This document shows positions 43,520 through 52,295 of a DNA stretch of 64,000 nucleotides, piece after piece. The notes beneath the pieces were generated by a model. That model had not been told where the DNA came from. It saw nothing but the letters and a program-made list of their open reading frames with translations, and made no database searches. Within the stretch, counting starts at the first letter, position 1. Every line of letters begins with the position of its first letter. This DNA comes from a virus. Made by a program: the position numbers and the translations under genes. The DNA is taken from positions 1-64,000 of IMG/VR virus record IMGVR_UViG_3300009130_000023; one strand, given 5' to 3'.

Positions 43520-43837
43520 ATGGCTTCAGGAAGATTAGGCAAAGCAGACTTGGTGGCCAGTACCGATACCGTAGTTTACACGGTACCTGCGGATACTTTT
43601 ACCGTAGCTACTGTGTCTATCTGTAATAGAGGTAACCAAGTTGTCACTATCAAAATGGCAGTGGCAGATGCGGCAACCCCAGACGCTTCAGAATACGTTG
43701 AACACAACGTTGAAATTCTGTCAGCAGGGGTTTTAGAACGTTCAGGTTTAGTGATGTCAGCTGGTCAAAAGCTAGTTGTATGGTCATCAGGCGCTAACGT
43801 AGCCGCAGTAGCAATGGGCATTGAAACTGGATTATAA
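43520..43837 (+). CDS. Small beta-sandwich-like protein between fibres (family A)
   Basis: 105 residues: MASGRLGKADLVASTDTVVY, VATVSICNRGNQVVTIKMAV, GLVMSAGQKLVVWSSGANVA. It resembles small virion proteins of marine T4-like phages and has the same plan as 21587 and 29382. The G+C content is a little higher than the neighbours. It has its own promoter and good Shine-Dalgarno sequence, suggesting good expression. Confidence 0.75.
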   Translation: MASGRLGKADLVASTDTVVYTVPADTFTVATVSICNRGNQVVTIKMAVADAATPDASEYVEHNVEILSAGVLERSGLVMSAGQKLVVWSSGANVAAVAMGIETGL

Positions 43838-43875
43838 TATTATACTATGTATAATACTTAAATCAGTCTAAAATG

Positions 43876-43883
43876 CATAAATA
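43876..43883 (+). promoter_or_regulatory. Late promoter CATAAATA for 43912 and the Cys-rich genes
   Basis: CATAAATA, 28 bases before the ATG; AAGGA lies between. Confidence 0.65.
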
Positions 43884-43911
43884 ATTAAAATAAGGAAAAA
43901 AGGACGCAAAA

Positions 43912-44244
43912 ATGGGAAGATATATTTCAACAACTGGAACTGCTGGAGTAGTAACCAAAGAGGTTAATACTACTTACAGTGCCTCTGTTAATGATAGAAT
44001 TCTTGCTGATTCAACAGGTGGAGCATTTACAATTACTCTACCAGTTAGTACAGGTTTGTTAGTTAATGATACAATACAAATTATTGACGCAACAGCTCAA
44101 GCAGGAACTAATAACATAACAGTTGGAAGAAATGGTGCTCTTATCCAAGGTTCAGCAGAAGATTTAACAGTCGATTTAGCAGGTGCTATTATGACTTTAA
44201 TCTATACTGGTGCAACTTATGGATGGATAGTAGGTGCTGTATAA
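43912..44244 (+). CDS. Small beta-structured virion protein
   Basis: 110 residues. DRILADSTGGAFTITLPVST, NDTIQIIDATAQAGTNNITV and LIYTGATYGWIVGAV form a pattern common in phage tail-fibre and head-fibre domains (beta prism or jelly-roll-like). It precedes the three cysteine-rich proteins and is probably part of the same assembly. Confidence 0.7.
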   Translation: MGRYISTTGTAGVVTKEVNTTYSASVNDRILADSTGGAFTITLPVSTGLLVNDTIQIIDATAQAGTNNITVGRNGALIQGSAEDLTVDLAGAIMTLIYTGATYGWIVGAV

Positions 44245-44304
44245 TATTTTTATTATATAACATTAACCATTAAAATATTGTAAGGAGTTTTAAAAAAGGT
44301 AGAT

Positions 44305-45285
44305 ATGCCAGCAACAAGTCTTAGAGGATTATTAGGAACTAAACAAGATACTTTCGTAGCATTTGGCGAAGAAAATCTTGAGAAGGGTAGAATATATGTC
44401 TACACTCAAGGTGCCAACTATTCGAGATTATGGTGCGGATTTTGTTTTCACCCAGGTGAAGCAGGAACGGCTACAATAGAAGTTTGGGGAGCTGGTGGTA
44501 GTGGTGCAGAAATGTGCTGTTGCGGATTTGGCTTACCTGGTAATTCAGCGGCATACGTAAAAAGAACTATCTCATTAGCGGCTAATGGTTATATTTGCGG
44601 ATGTACTGGTCAATCCTGTGGTAATGGAGATACATTATGTCACAGAGGTTGCTCTGAACCAACTTTCATGAATATTTCCAAAGATGGCACAGCAGGTGGA
44701 TGTACTTGTATTTGTGCTCAAGGTGGAGCAGGTGGCGTTTCTTACTGTTCTTCAAACGAATCATTTTATTGTTGTTATAAAGCAAACGGTTTTTGTGTTA
44801 CAAAAACTGAAAACGATCACTGCGGTATTGTATGTAATATGTGCGATGGAAAACATATCGCTCAAGGATATTGCGGAAATATAATGTGTCCAGGAAGAAC
44901 TTCTTGTGTATCAGCATTTGGCTGTCACCCAAGTTGTCCTTGTCAATTCCACTGGCACAATCCGACACCGGCAGGAATGTTCAGTGAAAACGGAGCATAT
45001 ATCACTTACAATACAGAAAATAATAATGGATTTTCACAATGGTCAGGTCACGGAGGTCACCAATTGGAAGCATCACTAGGTGCTGGAAGATTCCCAACTG
45101 GTGGAATACCTTGGGCAACTTGCTGGGGAGCAAGTAAGGCTTGTAACTGTTATGAAGCAGATCCATGTATACCACACGTTCCAGTAGGAATGGGAGGTCA
45201 CGGACCAATGCCTTGCGATGGAGTAAGAGATCACGCAAACAGAGGTGGCCATGGTGGAGTTAGAATTAAATGGATTACAGGATAG
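44305..45285 (+). CDS. Cysteine-rich Gly-rich adhesin-like protein, copy 1
   Basis: 326 residues with 31 cysteines by my count (about 9.5%). The frame is that of a Gly-rich phage adhesin domain: a first strand ATIEVWGAGGSGAEMCCC, many short Gly loops, and a last strand GGHGGVRIKWITG. The spacing of many Cys is kept in the two following paralogues (the CCC after M, FYCCY, CGI/M-x-CN, CNCYE/CGCY). Cysteines as single, CxC and CCC groups suggest metal sites or many disulphides. The N-terminal EENLEKGRIYVYTQG is also shared. There is no signal peptide, so it is a cytoplasmically assembled virion or fibre-tip protein. Confidence 0.75.
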   Translation: MPATSLRGLLGTKQDTFVAFGEENLEKGRIYVYTQGANYSRLWCGFCFHPGEAGTATIEVWGAGGSGAEMCCCGFGLPGNSAAYVKRTISLAANGYICGCTGQSCGNGDTLCHRGCSEPTFMNISKDGTAGGCTCICAQGGAGGVSYCSSNESFYCCYKANGFCVTKTENDHCGIVCNMCDGKHIAQGYCGNIMCPGRTSCVSAFGCHPSCPCQFHWHNPTPAGMFSENGAYITYNTENNNGFSQWSGHGGHQLEASLGAGRFPTGGIPWATCWGASKACNCYEADPCIPHVPVGMGGHGPMPCDGVRDHANRGGHGGVRIKWITG

Positions 45286-45294
45286 GATAAAATT

Positions 45295-46302
45295 ATGGCA
45301 TCATTAACGACATTATTGCAAACAAAATATGATGGGATAGCGGCTGGAGAAACTAACCTGGAAAAAGGTACAATTTATACTTTTTATCCTTCCAACGATT
45401 ATAACACAAACTTCCAATGTCACGTATGTTGGAAACCACCTGCAAACGGTACAGCACTTTTAGAAGTTTGGGGAGCGGCTGGATCAGGTGCAGAAATGTG
45501 TTGTTGCGGTGGAGGAATACCAGGTAACCCAGGTGGTTATGCTAAAAAACAACTAGCGGCTTTTGGTGCAAGTTGGTCAGATTGTTTTGTTTGTTCAGTT
45601 ATTGGTTTATCATGCGGTAACTCAGATACTTTAAGTCACAGAGGACGTTCAGAACCAACTCAAGTTTGTTGGTTTGCCGGCGGAGCAGATGGATGTATTT
45701 GTTCTGAAGGTGGTCAAGGAGGATGTTCTATTTGTTCTACTGGTAATGCATTATATTGTTGTTTTGTAGCACAAAATTATTGTCATACACAAGGTGGAAG
45801 CACTTATTGTGGAATAATTTGTAATTATAGAGATGATGGTGGAAACAGTTATGACGGTGCAGATTATTGTGCATTTGCTTATGGCGGAGATGTAAACTGT
45901 TATGGTGGATTTAGTTGTTATTACTTTAGAGGATGTCAACCAAACTGTAACTGTAGATATATTGCAGTAATTAAAGTTCCACCTGGAATGGTTTCAGAGT
46001 GCGGTGGAGAAGTTCAATACGCACACGATGAAGATAGTGAAAAAGTTTATCACTCAGGTTCAGGCGGAATTATGGGAGTTATGGAACCTCTTAATTTAAT
46101 GACAAGAAGTCCTACACAAGGTTCACCTTACAACGCTTGTTGGACAGGTAATGACTCTTGCGGTTGTTATCAAGATCAAGGATGTATTCACTTCTTTCCA
46201 GGAGGAATACCAGGACAAGGACCAACACCGTGCGATGGATATAGAGATCACGCATGGAGAGGTGGAAACGGAATATTAAGAATTAAGTTTATAGCTTCGT
46301 AA
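45295..46302 (+). CDS. Cysteine-rich Gly-rich adhesin-like protein, copy 2
   Basis: 335 residues with 30 cysteines. Shares ETNLEKGTIYTFYPSNDY, LLEVWGAAGSGAEMCCCGGG and the closing GNGILRIKFIAS with copies 1 and 3. The central part is Tyr/Gly-rich (YGGDVNCYGGFSCYYFRG) and differs most between copies, as expected of a binding surface. It starts nine bases after copy 1. Confidence 0.75.
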   Translation: MASLTTLLQTKYDGIAAGETNLEKGTIYTFYPSNDYNTNFQCHVCWKPPANGTALLEVWGAAGSGAEMCCCGGGIPGNPGGYAKKQLAAFGASWSDCFVCSVIGLSCGNSDTLSHRGRSEPTQVCWFAGGADGCICSEGGQGGCSICSTGNALYCCFVAQNYCHTQGGSTYCGIICNYRDDGGNSYDGADYCAFAYGGDVNCYGGFSCYYFRGCQPNCNCRYIAVIKVPPGMVSECGGEVQYAHDEDSEKVYHSGSGGIMGVMEPLNLMTRSPTQGSPYNACWTGNDSCGCYQDQGCIHFFPGGIPGQGPTPCDGYRDHAWRGGNGILRIKFIAS

Positions 46303-46307
46303 AAAGG

Positions 46308-46315
46308 AATAAATA
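46308..46315 (+). promoter_or_regulatory. Late promoter AATAAATA directly before 46321
   Basis: Ends six bases before the ATG of copy 3, so the expected start is the A of the ATG and the transcript would be leaderless. Transcript arriving from upstream would use AAGGA, which overlaps the promoter. Confidence 0.5.
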
Positions 46316-46320
46316 TTATT

Positions 46321-47292
46321 ATGGCAACATTAAAAAACATATTAACAACAAGACAACCGGCAAGTATGTCAGAAAATAACCTAGAAAAAGGTTACATTTA
46401 TGCATATTCTCCGGGTACTCAATTTGCTAATTTTTGTAATGGTGTTTGTTGGACAGCTATAGCAGATGGAAAAGCTATTGTAGAAATTTGGGGAGCTGGT
46501 GGATCTGGTTCTCGTATGTGTTGTTGCGGAGATGGATTACCAGGTAATGCAGGAGCATATTCTAAAAAAACAATTCAAGTAAATCAAGGTGATACAATTA
46601 CAGCTACTTTAGGAATGGCTTGTAGAGCTCACCCACTTTGTCACTCAGGATGTAGTGATTCAACTCAATTATGTTACATAACAACTACTGGAAGTGCAGA
46701 TGGTTGTATGTGTGCAAGAGGTGGATATGGTGGAAAATCTATGTGTACAACTGGTACATCTTTCTATTGTTGTTACAGTGCAGAAGGTTTCTGTACTAAT
46801 AGATGTAACAATGACAATTGTGGAATGACTTGTAACTGGTGTAATGGTGCATGGGAAGCCTTAGCATATGGTGGAGATATAAATTGTTGTGGACAAATAG
46901 GCTGTACTAGTTGGTTCGGCTGTTGCCCTCACTGTAAATGTTTCTTCCAAAGACACGCTCCTATACCTTCAGGACTTTTTGCGGAAAATGGAGCATTAAT
47001 TACGTTCCAAACAGAATCAGATGGAACACCTATGTCTAACTGGTCAGGTAACCAATTATTCCAATATTATGCGGCTCTTAATTTGGCTACTAAATCACCA
47101 AGACAAGGAAATCCAAGAGCTTATTGTTGGAGATCAGACAGATCTTGCGGTTGTTATGAATCACAAGGATGTGCTAATTTCTTACCAACAGGAGCAGGTG
47201 GACTACCGCCAATGGCTTGTCCAGACGTTAGAGACCACGGAATACGTGGAGGACACGGAGGAGTTAGAATCAAGTTTATAGCTTCGGCATAA
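46321..47292 (+). CDS. Cysteine-rich Gly-rich adhesin-like protein, copy 3
   Basis: 323 residues with 31 cysteines. ENNLEKGYIYAYSPGTQF, IVEIWGAGGSGSRMCCCGDG, the more canonical YSKKTIQVNQGDTITATLGM, and GGHGGVRIKFIASA at the end. The segment after CCC is the closest of the three to ordinary Gly-rich tail adhesins, so the Cys-rich family probably arose from such a domain. A recent triplication is unlikely because the copies are well diverged. Confidence 0.75.
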   Translation: MATLKNILTTRQPASMSENNLEKGYIYAYSPGTQFANFCNGVCWTAIADGKAIVEIWGAGGSGSRMCCCGDGLPGNAGAYSKKTIQVNQGDTITATLGMACRAHPLCHSGCSDSTQLCYITTTGSADGCMCARGGYGGKSMCTTGTSFYCCYSAEGFCTNRCNNDNCGMTCNWCNGAWEALAYGGDINCCGQIGCTSWFGCCPHCKCFFQRHAPIPSGLFAENGALITFQTESDGTPMSNWSGNQLFQYYAALNLATKSPRQGNPRAYCWRSDRSCGCYESQGCANFLPTGAGGLPPMACPDVRDHGIRGGHGGVRIKFIASA

Positions 47293-47307
47293 TAATTGCA
47301 GGAGTAG

Positions 47308-47315
47308 GATAAATA
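47308..47315 (+). promoter_or_regulatory. Late promoter GATAAATA for 47339
   Basis: GATAAATA, 23 bases before the ATG; AAAGGA in between. Confidence 0.6.
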
Positions 47316-47338
47316 GTTAAAACAAAGGAACAAAAATT

Positions 47339-47992
47339 ATGATAACAAAAGCGTTTAACATTGAGATGCCAAATAAACCATACGTGGACAACTTTTCAGA
47401 TAATACTGTCCATGCTTCAGAATATGTTGGATTTAAATACGTTAAAGTAATAGTAGATGCAAATGATTGGGTAGTAAATGTAACTTCTGAAGCTGATTCA
47501 ATGGCCGAATTAAACGAACAAGCATCTCCAGTTCCAGCAGGTTGCAGTGCAGTTGTAATTGACGCTACAGCAAATCCTTTTGAAGCGGCTTTTATTACAG
47601 GAGATTATACAACTGGTGCAGTTGCGGCTTATGAAGAATCATTAGGAACAAATGATGATGACGGAAATCCAGAAACTTGGTCATATACTTGGCAAGAAAA
47701 TAGCCTTTTAGCTCAAATTTACTTACACGGTACAATGAAATATACAGCTGGTTCTTTTGTTAAACCTCAAATGAGAACACACGCATTAACTAGACAAATG
47801 TTCTTAGATTCTTTAGGACCATTAGCTGATGGTTTACAAGCTAATCTTGATGCAGATACGGCAGATCCTAAATATACAGCGGCACAAAGACAAGCAGTTG
47901 TAGATCACAAAGCATACGTAGATAATATTCCTACAAAATACGCGGCAGTTGACCATTGGAAGATTCCTTTCAAACCAATGCCTCAAGTGTAA
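47339..47992 (+). CDS. Fibre-locus protein of unknown function
   Basis: 217 residues. An acidic N-terminal half with beta character (FKYVKVIVDANDWVVNVTSE) and a helical C-terminal half (RQMFLDSLGPLADGLQANLD) ending in WKIPFKPMPQV. No motif I recognise. It is read from its own late promoter after the cysteine-rich trio and before the glycosyl cassette. Could be a fibre chaperone or a virion component. Confidence 0.6.
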   Translation: MITKAFNIEMPNKPYVDNFSDNTVHASEYVGFKYVKVIVDANDWVVNVTSEADSMAELNEQASPVPAGCSAVVIDATANPFEAAFITGDYTTGAVAAYEESLGTNDDDGNPETWSYTWQENSLLAQIYLHGTMKYTAGSFVKPQMRTHALTRQMFLDSLGPLADGLQANLDADTADPKYTAAQRQAVVDHKAYVDNIPTKYAAVDHWKIPFKPMPQV

Positions 47993-48026
47993 TAATTTAA
48001 TACTTCTAATCACATTTCAAGAATTT

Positions 48027-48069
48027 TAGGTTACACTATTCGTACCTAATAAGTAATAGTGTTAATCTA
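48027..48069 (+). promoter_or_regulatory. Long hairpin immediately before the glycosyltransferase gene
   Basis: A stem of about 14 pairs with one bulge and one G-T, including perfect ACACTATT (48033-48040) with AATAGTGT (48055-48062), loop 14 bases. It ends three bases before the ATG at 48073. No Shine-Dalgarno sequence is visible, so the stem may control translation of the cassette. Confidence 0.6.
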
Positions 48070-48072
48070 ATT

Positions 48073-49050
48073 ATGACTGAAAATAATCCAATATCTAGAC
48101 CAAAAGCATTTTTTTTAAATGGGGGAATGGGCAGAATAATTTGTGCCATCCCTGCCCTTGAAAAATACTATAATGAATCTAACGATAAAGATTTTATTAT
48201 AGTAATAGAAGGTATCCAAAATATCTTAGATGGTCATCCAACATTAGATTCTAAAACATTTGACTATGGTCATAAAAATTTATTCCACACTAAACTTGTA
48301 AAAATGGATGTGATAAGTTTAGAGCCATATAGAGTATGGGAATACTATAATCAAAAATGTAATATAACTCAAGCATTTGATATTTTAATTAATAACAAAG
48401 GCGTTAGAGAATTATCAGCACCTACAATTAATCTAAGTCAAGAAGAATTACTTGCAGGGAAAAAAGCAGTTAAAGAAATTAAAGATAAACTTAAAAAAGA
48501 AAAAGTAATTGTTTTACAACCTTTTGGACGAGGCATTCAACAAATAGATAATAGTTTTGTAGATAAAACTTGTCGAAGTATGGAATTTAAAAATCTAAAA
48601 AGTATAATAAGAAAATTACAAGCACAAGATTATGCAATTATATTAATGGCAGAATTTGGAATTGAATTAAAAGGTGAGAAATATCCAGATGAAGTAGCAA
48701 TGCCTGAAGGAATTGATTTAAGAAAATGGTTAGCAATTATAAAAAATTGTGATCATTTTTTAGGTTGTGATAGTGTAGGTCAACATTTAGCCTATATAGG
48801 TGGAACAGAAGCAACAGTAATAATTGGTGCAACGTTCCCAGTTAATACATCATATCCTAAAACAAAAGGAATTAATATTATAGATATGGGACAAATAGAT
48901 AGAGAATATGATCCAATAAGAATAACAAACGATGAACAAGTTAGTAGACATAATGAAAAATTAATGTGGATGTCTGATGAAGTAGAAGATTATGTTGTAA
49001 ATGTAATATTAGGAAAACAAAAAACTGACGAGGAAGAACTAAATGAATAA
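48073..49050 (+). CDS. GT9-like (heptosyltransferase-type) glycosyltransferase 1
   Basis: 325 residues. N-terminal FFLNGGMGRIICAIPALEKY is the G-G-x-G-D/R-x-x-x-x-x-P-A-L element of family 9 glycosyltransferases. The C-terminal half has IVLQPFGRGI and CDHFLGCDSVGQHLAYIGGT followed by IGATFP, the family's donor-binding D-S-x-x-x-H-x-A motif. GT9 enzymes transfer heptose or related sugars to lipopolysaccharide. A paralogue follows at 50841, with the carbamoyltransferase between. The end overlaps the next gene by eight bases. Target (host surface glycan or virion protein) is unknown. Confidence 0.78.
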   Translation: MTENNPISRPKAFFLNGGMGRIICAIPALEKYYNESNDKDFIIVIEGIQNILDGHPTLDSKTFDYGHKNLFHTKLVKMDVISLEPYRVWEYYNQKCNITQAFDILINNKGVRELSAPTINLSQEELLAGKKAVKEIKDKLKKEKVIVLQPFGRGIQQIDNSFVDKTCRSMEFKNLKSIIRKLQAQDYAIILMAEFGIELKGEKYPDEVAMPEGIDLRKWLAIIKNCDHFLGCDSVGQHLAYIGGTEATVIIGATFPVNTSYPKTKGINIIDMGQIDREYDPIRITNDEQVSRHNEKLMWMSDEVEDYVVNVILGKQKTDEEELNE

Positions 49051-50854
49051 ATCAGGTTATATTGCGGCAATAGCCAGAGGACATAATGCAGGAATATGTT
49101 TATTAAAAGATGGAGAAATTGTTTTTGCAATAGAAGAAGAAAGATTATCTAGACACAAATACGATGGTGGTCCTTATCGTTCAATGATGGAAGTATTAAA
49201 ATATACTGACAAAATAGATTATTTAATTGTAGCTCATACACAACCATTAGATGATCCTACTACTGGTAAAGTAGATTATACTCATGATGATGTATATACA
49301 GGAATAGCAAGAAAATTAGGTTTAATAGATAGAAAAGCAAATTTAAAACAACACCCACAAGTAATTGACCTAAGTCATATTCATCATAAGTTACACGCCG
49401 GTTGTGCTTTTTATAGATCAGGATTTGATAAAGCCTGTTCGGTTATTGTTGATGGAGCAGGAACTTTTATGCCTGTTAATAATCAACTTACAGGAGATTT
49501 ATGGATGTTTGAAATAGAATCTATTTTTGATTGTTCATATCCTAATAATATAACAACTGTATGGAAACACTACGGTACTGGTTCTGCGTCTCCTGGAGCA
49601 CATATGACAAAAATGGATTCATCTAAAATGGGAGAACCTGGTAAAACTCATGAATGTTTATTTTCAGATGTAGCAGGAATTGTTAAAGTTTATGAAGCAG
49701 TTACTCAATACTGTGGATTCTCAGCCATTGAAGCAGGAAAAACAATGGGATTATTTCCTTATGGAAAACCTAATGATAGAATTCCTCCATTATTTCATAA
49801 TGAAATAAAATATATGTCTTTATCTAATAGACATTTAATAATTCCTACATATCCTAATGCGGCAATAGTAAATGAAGGCATTTATGATTATTTAGATGAA
49901 ACACCTACAGACAATCCTGATGTTACTAAACTACCTAATAGAAGAGATTTAGCCTATGCTTGTCAAACAGAAACTCAAGCAGAAGTTTTAAAATTAATTT
50001 ATAAAGCTGTAGAAATGACAGGTCAAAAAAATGTTGTATTATCTGGTGGATATGGATTAAATTGTGTAGCAAATTATTGGTATCTTGAGTCTTTAAGAAA
50101 AGATGGAATTAATTTATTTGTTGAACCAGTATCAAATGACGCCGGAACAGCCATTGGAGCGGCTCTTTTATTTTATTATGGTATGTCAGAAGATATGACA
50201 AAAAGACCACTTACTACATTATGTCAAGGTCCAGAAAGAAAATATACATTAGAAGAAATAGAAAAATTAGCAAATAAACCTGGTGTTGAATTGATGGACG
50301 CAAACGATAAAGATGTAGTTAAATTAATGATAGAAAAAAATATTGTTTCAATGTTTCAAGGAAAATCAGAAAGTGGTCCAAGAGCATTAGGTAACAGAAG
50401 TATTTTATTTGATCCTTCATTTAAAGATGGTAAAGATTTTGTTAATATAGTTAAACGAAGAGAATATTTTAGACCATTTGCAGGATCTATATTACATGAA
50501 CACGTACACGAATGGTTTGATTTAAGAGGAATGGAAGAAAGTCCTTATATGATGTATGCTGTAAATTGTCAAGAAGGAATAGCAGAAAAAATTCCTAGTA
50601 TTATACACGTAGATGGTACTTGTAGAATACAAACAGTTAAAGAAGAACAAAATCCATTGTATTATAAATTAATTAAAGAGTTTTATAATCAAACAAAAAT
50701 ACCAATTGTGTTTAATACGTCATTTAATTTAGCTGGAGAACCACTTGTAGAAACATTAGAAGACGCTATATGGACTCTTGAACAATCTCTTTTAGAATAT
50801 TTGTATCTTCCAGAATATGGAAAAATGATAAAGGTAAAAAATGTTAAGAAATAG
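49043..50854 (+). CDS. NodU/CmcH-family carbamoyltransferase
   Basis: 603 residues, the full family length. The N-terminal Kae1/YgjD-like domain has GHNAGICLLKDGEIVFAIEE and ERLSRHKYDGG, then HIHHKLHAGCAFYRSGF and IVDGAGTF. The C-terminal domain has SGPRALGNRSILFDP, RREYFRPFAGSIL, HVDGTCRIQTV and IVFNTSFNLAGEPLVETLED. These enzymes carbamoylate sugar or antibiotic hydroxyl groups using carbamoyl phosphate and ATP. Overlaps at both ends with the two GT9 genes indicate one coupled operon, so the carbamoyl group probably goes on the sugar that the GT9 enzymes transfer. Confidence 0.92.
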   Translation: MNKSGYIAAIARGHNAGICLLKDGEIVFAIEEERLSRHKYDGGPYRSMMEVLKYTDKIDYLIVAHTQPLDDPTTGKVDYTHDDVYTGIARKLGLIDRKANLKQHPQVIDLSHIHHKLHAGCAFYRSGFDKACSVIVDGAGTFMPVNNQLTGDLWMFEIESIFDCSYPNNITTVWKHYGTGSASPGAHMTKMDSSKMGEPGKTHECLFSDVAGIVKVYEAVTQYCGFSAIEAGKTMGLFPYGKPNDRIPPLFHNEIKYMSLSNRHLIIPTYPNAAIVNEGIYDYLDETPTDNPDVTKLPNRRDLAYACQTETQAEVLKLIYKAVEMTGQKNVVLSGGYGLNCVANYWYLESLRKDGINLFVEPVSNDAGTAIGAALLFYYGMSEDMTKRPLTTLCQGPERKYTLEEIEKLANKPGVELMDANDKDVVKLMIEKNIVSMFQGKSESGPRALGNRSILFDPSFKDGKDFVNIVKRREYFRPFAGSILHEHVHEWFDLRGMEESPYMMYAVNCQEGIAEKIPSIIHVDGTCRIQTVKEEQNPLYYKLIKEFYNQTKIPIVFNTSFNLAGEPLVETLEDAIWTLEQSLLEYLYLPEYGKMIKVKNVKK

Positions 50855-51788
50855 TGCTATCTTTTTAAATGGCGGTGCTGGAAGAATGATTAGTTCCATA
50901 CCTGCATTAGAAAATTTTGAAAAAGAAAATCCTAATGATGATTTTGTAATAATTTGTGAAGGTGGAACTGATGTTTTAAAAGGTCATCCAACATTATATT
51001 ATAAAACATATGACAATTGGCATAAAGGACTTTTTAAAGAATTAATAAAAGATAGAAATTGTATTAATCCTGAACCATATAGAGTATGGGAATACTATAC
51101 TCAAAAATGTAGTCTTGCTCAAGCATATGATATTGCAATTAATAATAAAGGTATAAGAGAATTACAAAAACCTACAATAAGATTAAGCAAAGATGAACTA
51201 TTATATGCTCGAAAAATGTTAACTGAAGTAAAAGAAAAATGCAAAAAAGATAAAATAATTGTTATTCAACCCTTTGGAAGAGGTGTTAGAAAAGAAGATA
51301 AAGATGTAGTTGACATTACCGGCAGAAGTATGGAAACTAAAAATCTTTATAATATAGTAAGAAAGTTATCTAAAAAATATGCTGTAATGATTATGACAGA
51401 AACACCATTAGAATTTAATAAGCATATGTCATCACCTGTAGCTACACCACAAAACGTACATATTAGAATATGGATGGCTGTAATTAGACAATGTGATCAC
51501 TTTGTAGGATGTGACAGTGTAGGTGCACATATGGCTTATACTTTTGACACAACTACAACATCTATTATAGGATCTACATTTCCTATTAATACATCATTTC
51601 CAGATTATGAAAAATTTGATGTCATTGATTTGGGCAAAGAAGACCGTGTTTATAGCCCTATAAGAATTACTGTAGATGAATTTTCAGACCGTATAAACGA
51701 GGGTATTATGGAGATGAATGACCAACAAGAGCAACAAGTTATTGCATCTGTCAATAGAATGATAAAACACGGTAAAAATACCCGTTAA
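50841..51788 (+). CDS. GT9-like glycosyltransferase 2, paralogue of 48073
   Basis: 315 residues. IFLNGGAGRMISSIPALENF, EPYRVWEYYTQKCSLAQAYD, IVIQPFGRGVRKED and CDHFVGCDSVGAHMAYTFDT match copy 1 position by position, so the two arose by duplication and then diverged. In the C-terminal motif Gln is replaced by Ala before the conserved His. It starts 14 bases inside the end of the carbamoyltransferase gene. Confidence 0.78.
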   Translation: MLRNSAIFLNGGAGRMISSIPALENFEKENPNDDFVIICEGGTDVLKGHPTLYYKTYDNWHKGLFKELIKDRNCINPEPYRVWEYYTQKCSLAQAYDIAINNKGIRELQKPTIRLSKDELLYARKMLTEVKEKCKKDKIIVIQPFGRGVRKEDKDVVDITGRSMETKNLYNIVRKLSKKYAVMIMTETPLEFNKHMSSPVATPQNVHIRIWMAVIRQCDHFVGCDSVGAHMAYTFDTTTTSIIGSTFPINTSFPDYEKFDVIDLGKEDRVYSPIRITVDEFSDRINEGIMEMNDQQEQQVIASVNRMIKHGKNTR

Positions 51789-51824
51789 GCCCAATATCTA
51801 CTTAAACTTTATCCTAATAAAATT

Positions 51825-51832
51825 GGTAAATA
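51825..51832 (+). promoter_or_regulatory. Late promoter GGTAAATA for 51855
   Basis: GGTAAATA, 22 bases before the ATG with AAGAAGGA between; it returns to structural genes after the glycosyl cassette. Confidence 0.45.
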
Positions 51833-51854
51833 CACTTAAAGAAGGAATCTTCAT

Positions 51855-52277
51855 ATGTTTGATGTGTCAAAACTATTTGGAAAAGGCGATAAAAATACGC
51901 TATTAATGAAAAATGGGTTAAATTTTTCATATAATGGTCCGTATGCTACAGTTGTAGAAGGATTAATTTTAGACAGATTTCATGTTGGAACTTTTTGTTC
52001 TGCAGAATATACAATATCTATAGACTATGATACTAATAATAAAGAAATTATTAGAGCACTAGTAGTAGGTAGCCCATCAAATAGTTCTGTAACAATTTAC
52101 GGAAGATCAAATTTAGGAAATGATTTAGTAAAATTAACTAGTACAGTTACTAATTCTTATGTAGAATTAAAACTAGATCCTGAACAAAAAACATCAACAA
52201 CAAAATATGACGGTTCAAAAGCTATTTTCAAAGCAACATATTATCAAACAATGAATGCTTTGGTAGGTGGTGCATAA
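51855..52277 (+). CDS. Virion structural protein (fibre locus)
   Basis: 140 residues. MFDVSKLFGKGDKNTLLMKN, VVEGLILDRFHVGTFCSAEY, IIRALVVGSPSNSSVTIYGR and KAIFKATYYQTMNALVGGA. Beta-rich, of a type I associate with small fibre or baseplate proteins of marine T4-like phages. It may fix the following fibre. Specific role unknown. Confidence 0.65.
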   Translation: MFDVSKLFGKGDKNTLLMKNGLNFSYNGPYATVVEGLILDRFHVGTFCSAEYTISIDYDTNNKEIIRALVVGSPSNSSVTIYGRSNLGNDLVKLTSTVTNSYVELKLDPEQKTSTTKYDGSKAIFKATYYQTMNALVGGA

Positions 52278-52295
52278 TATATGAAGTTATATTTT

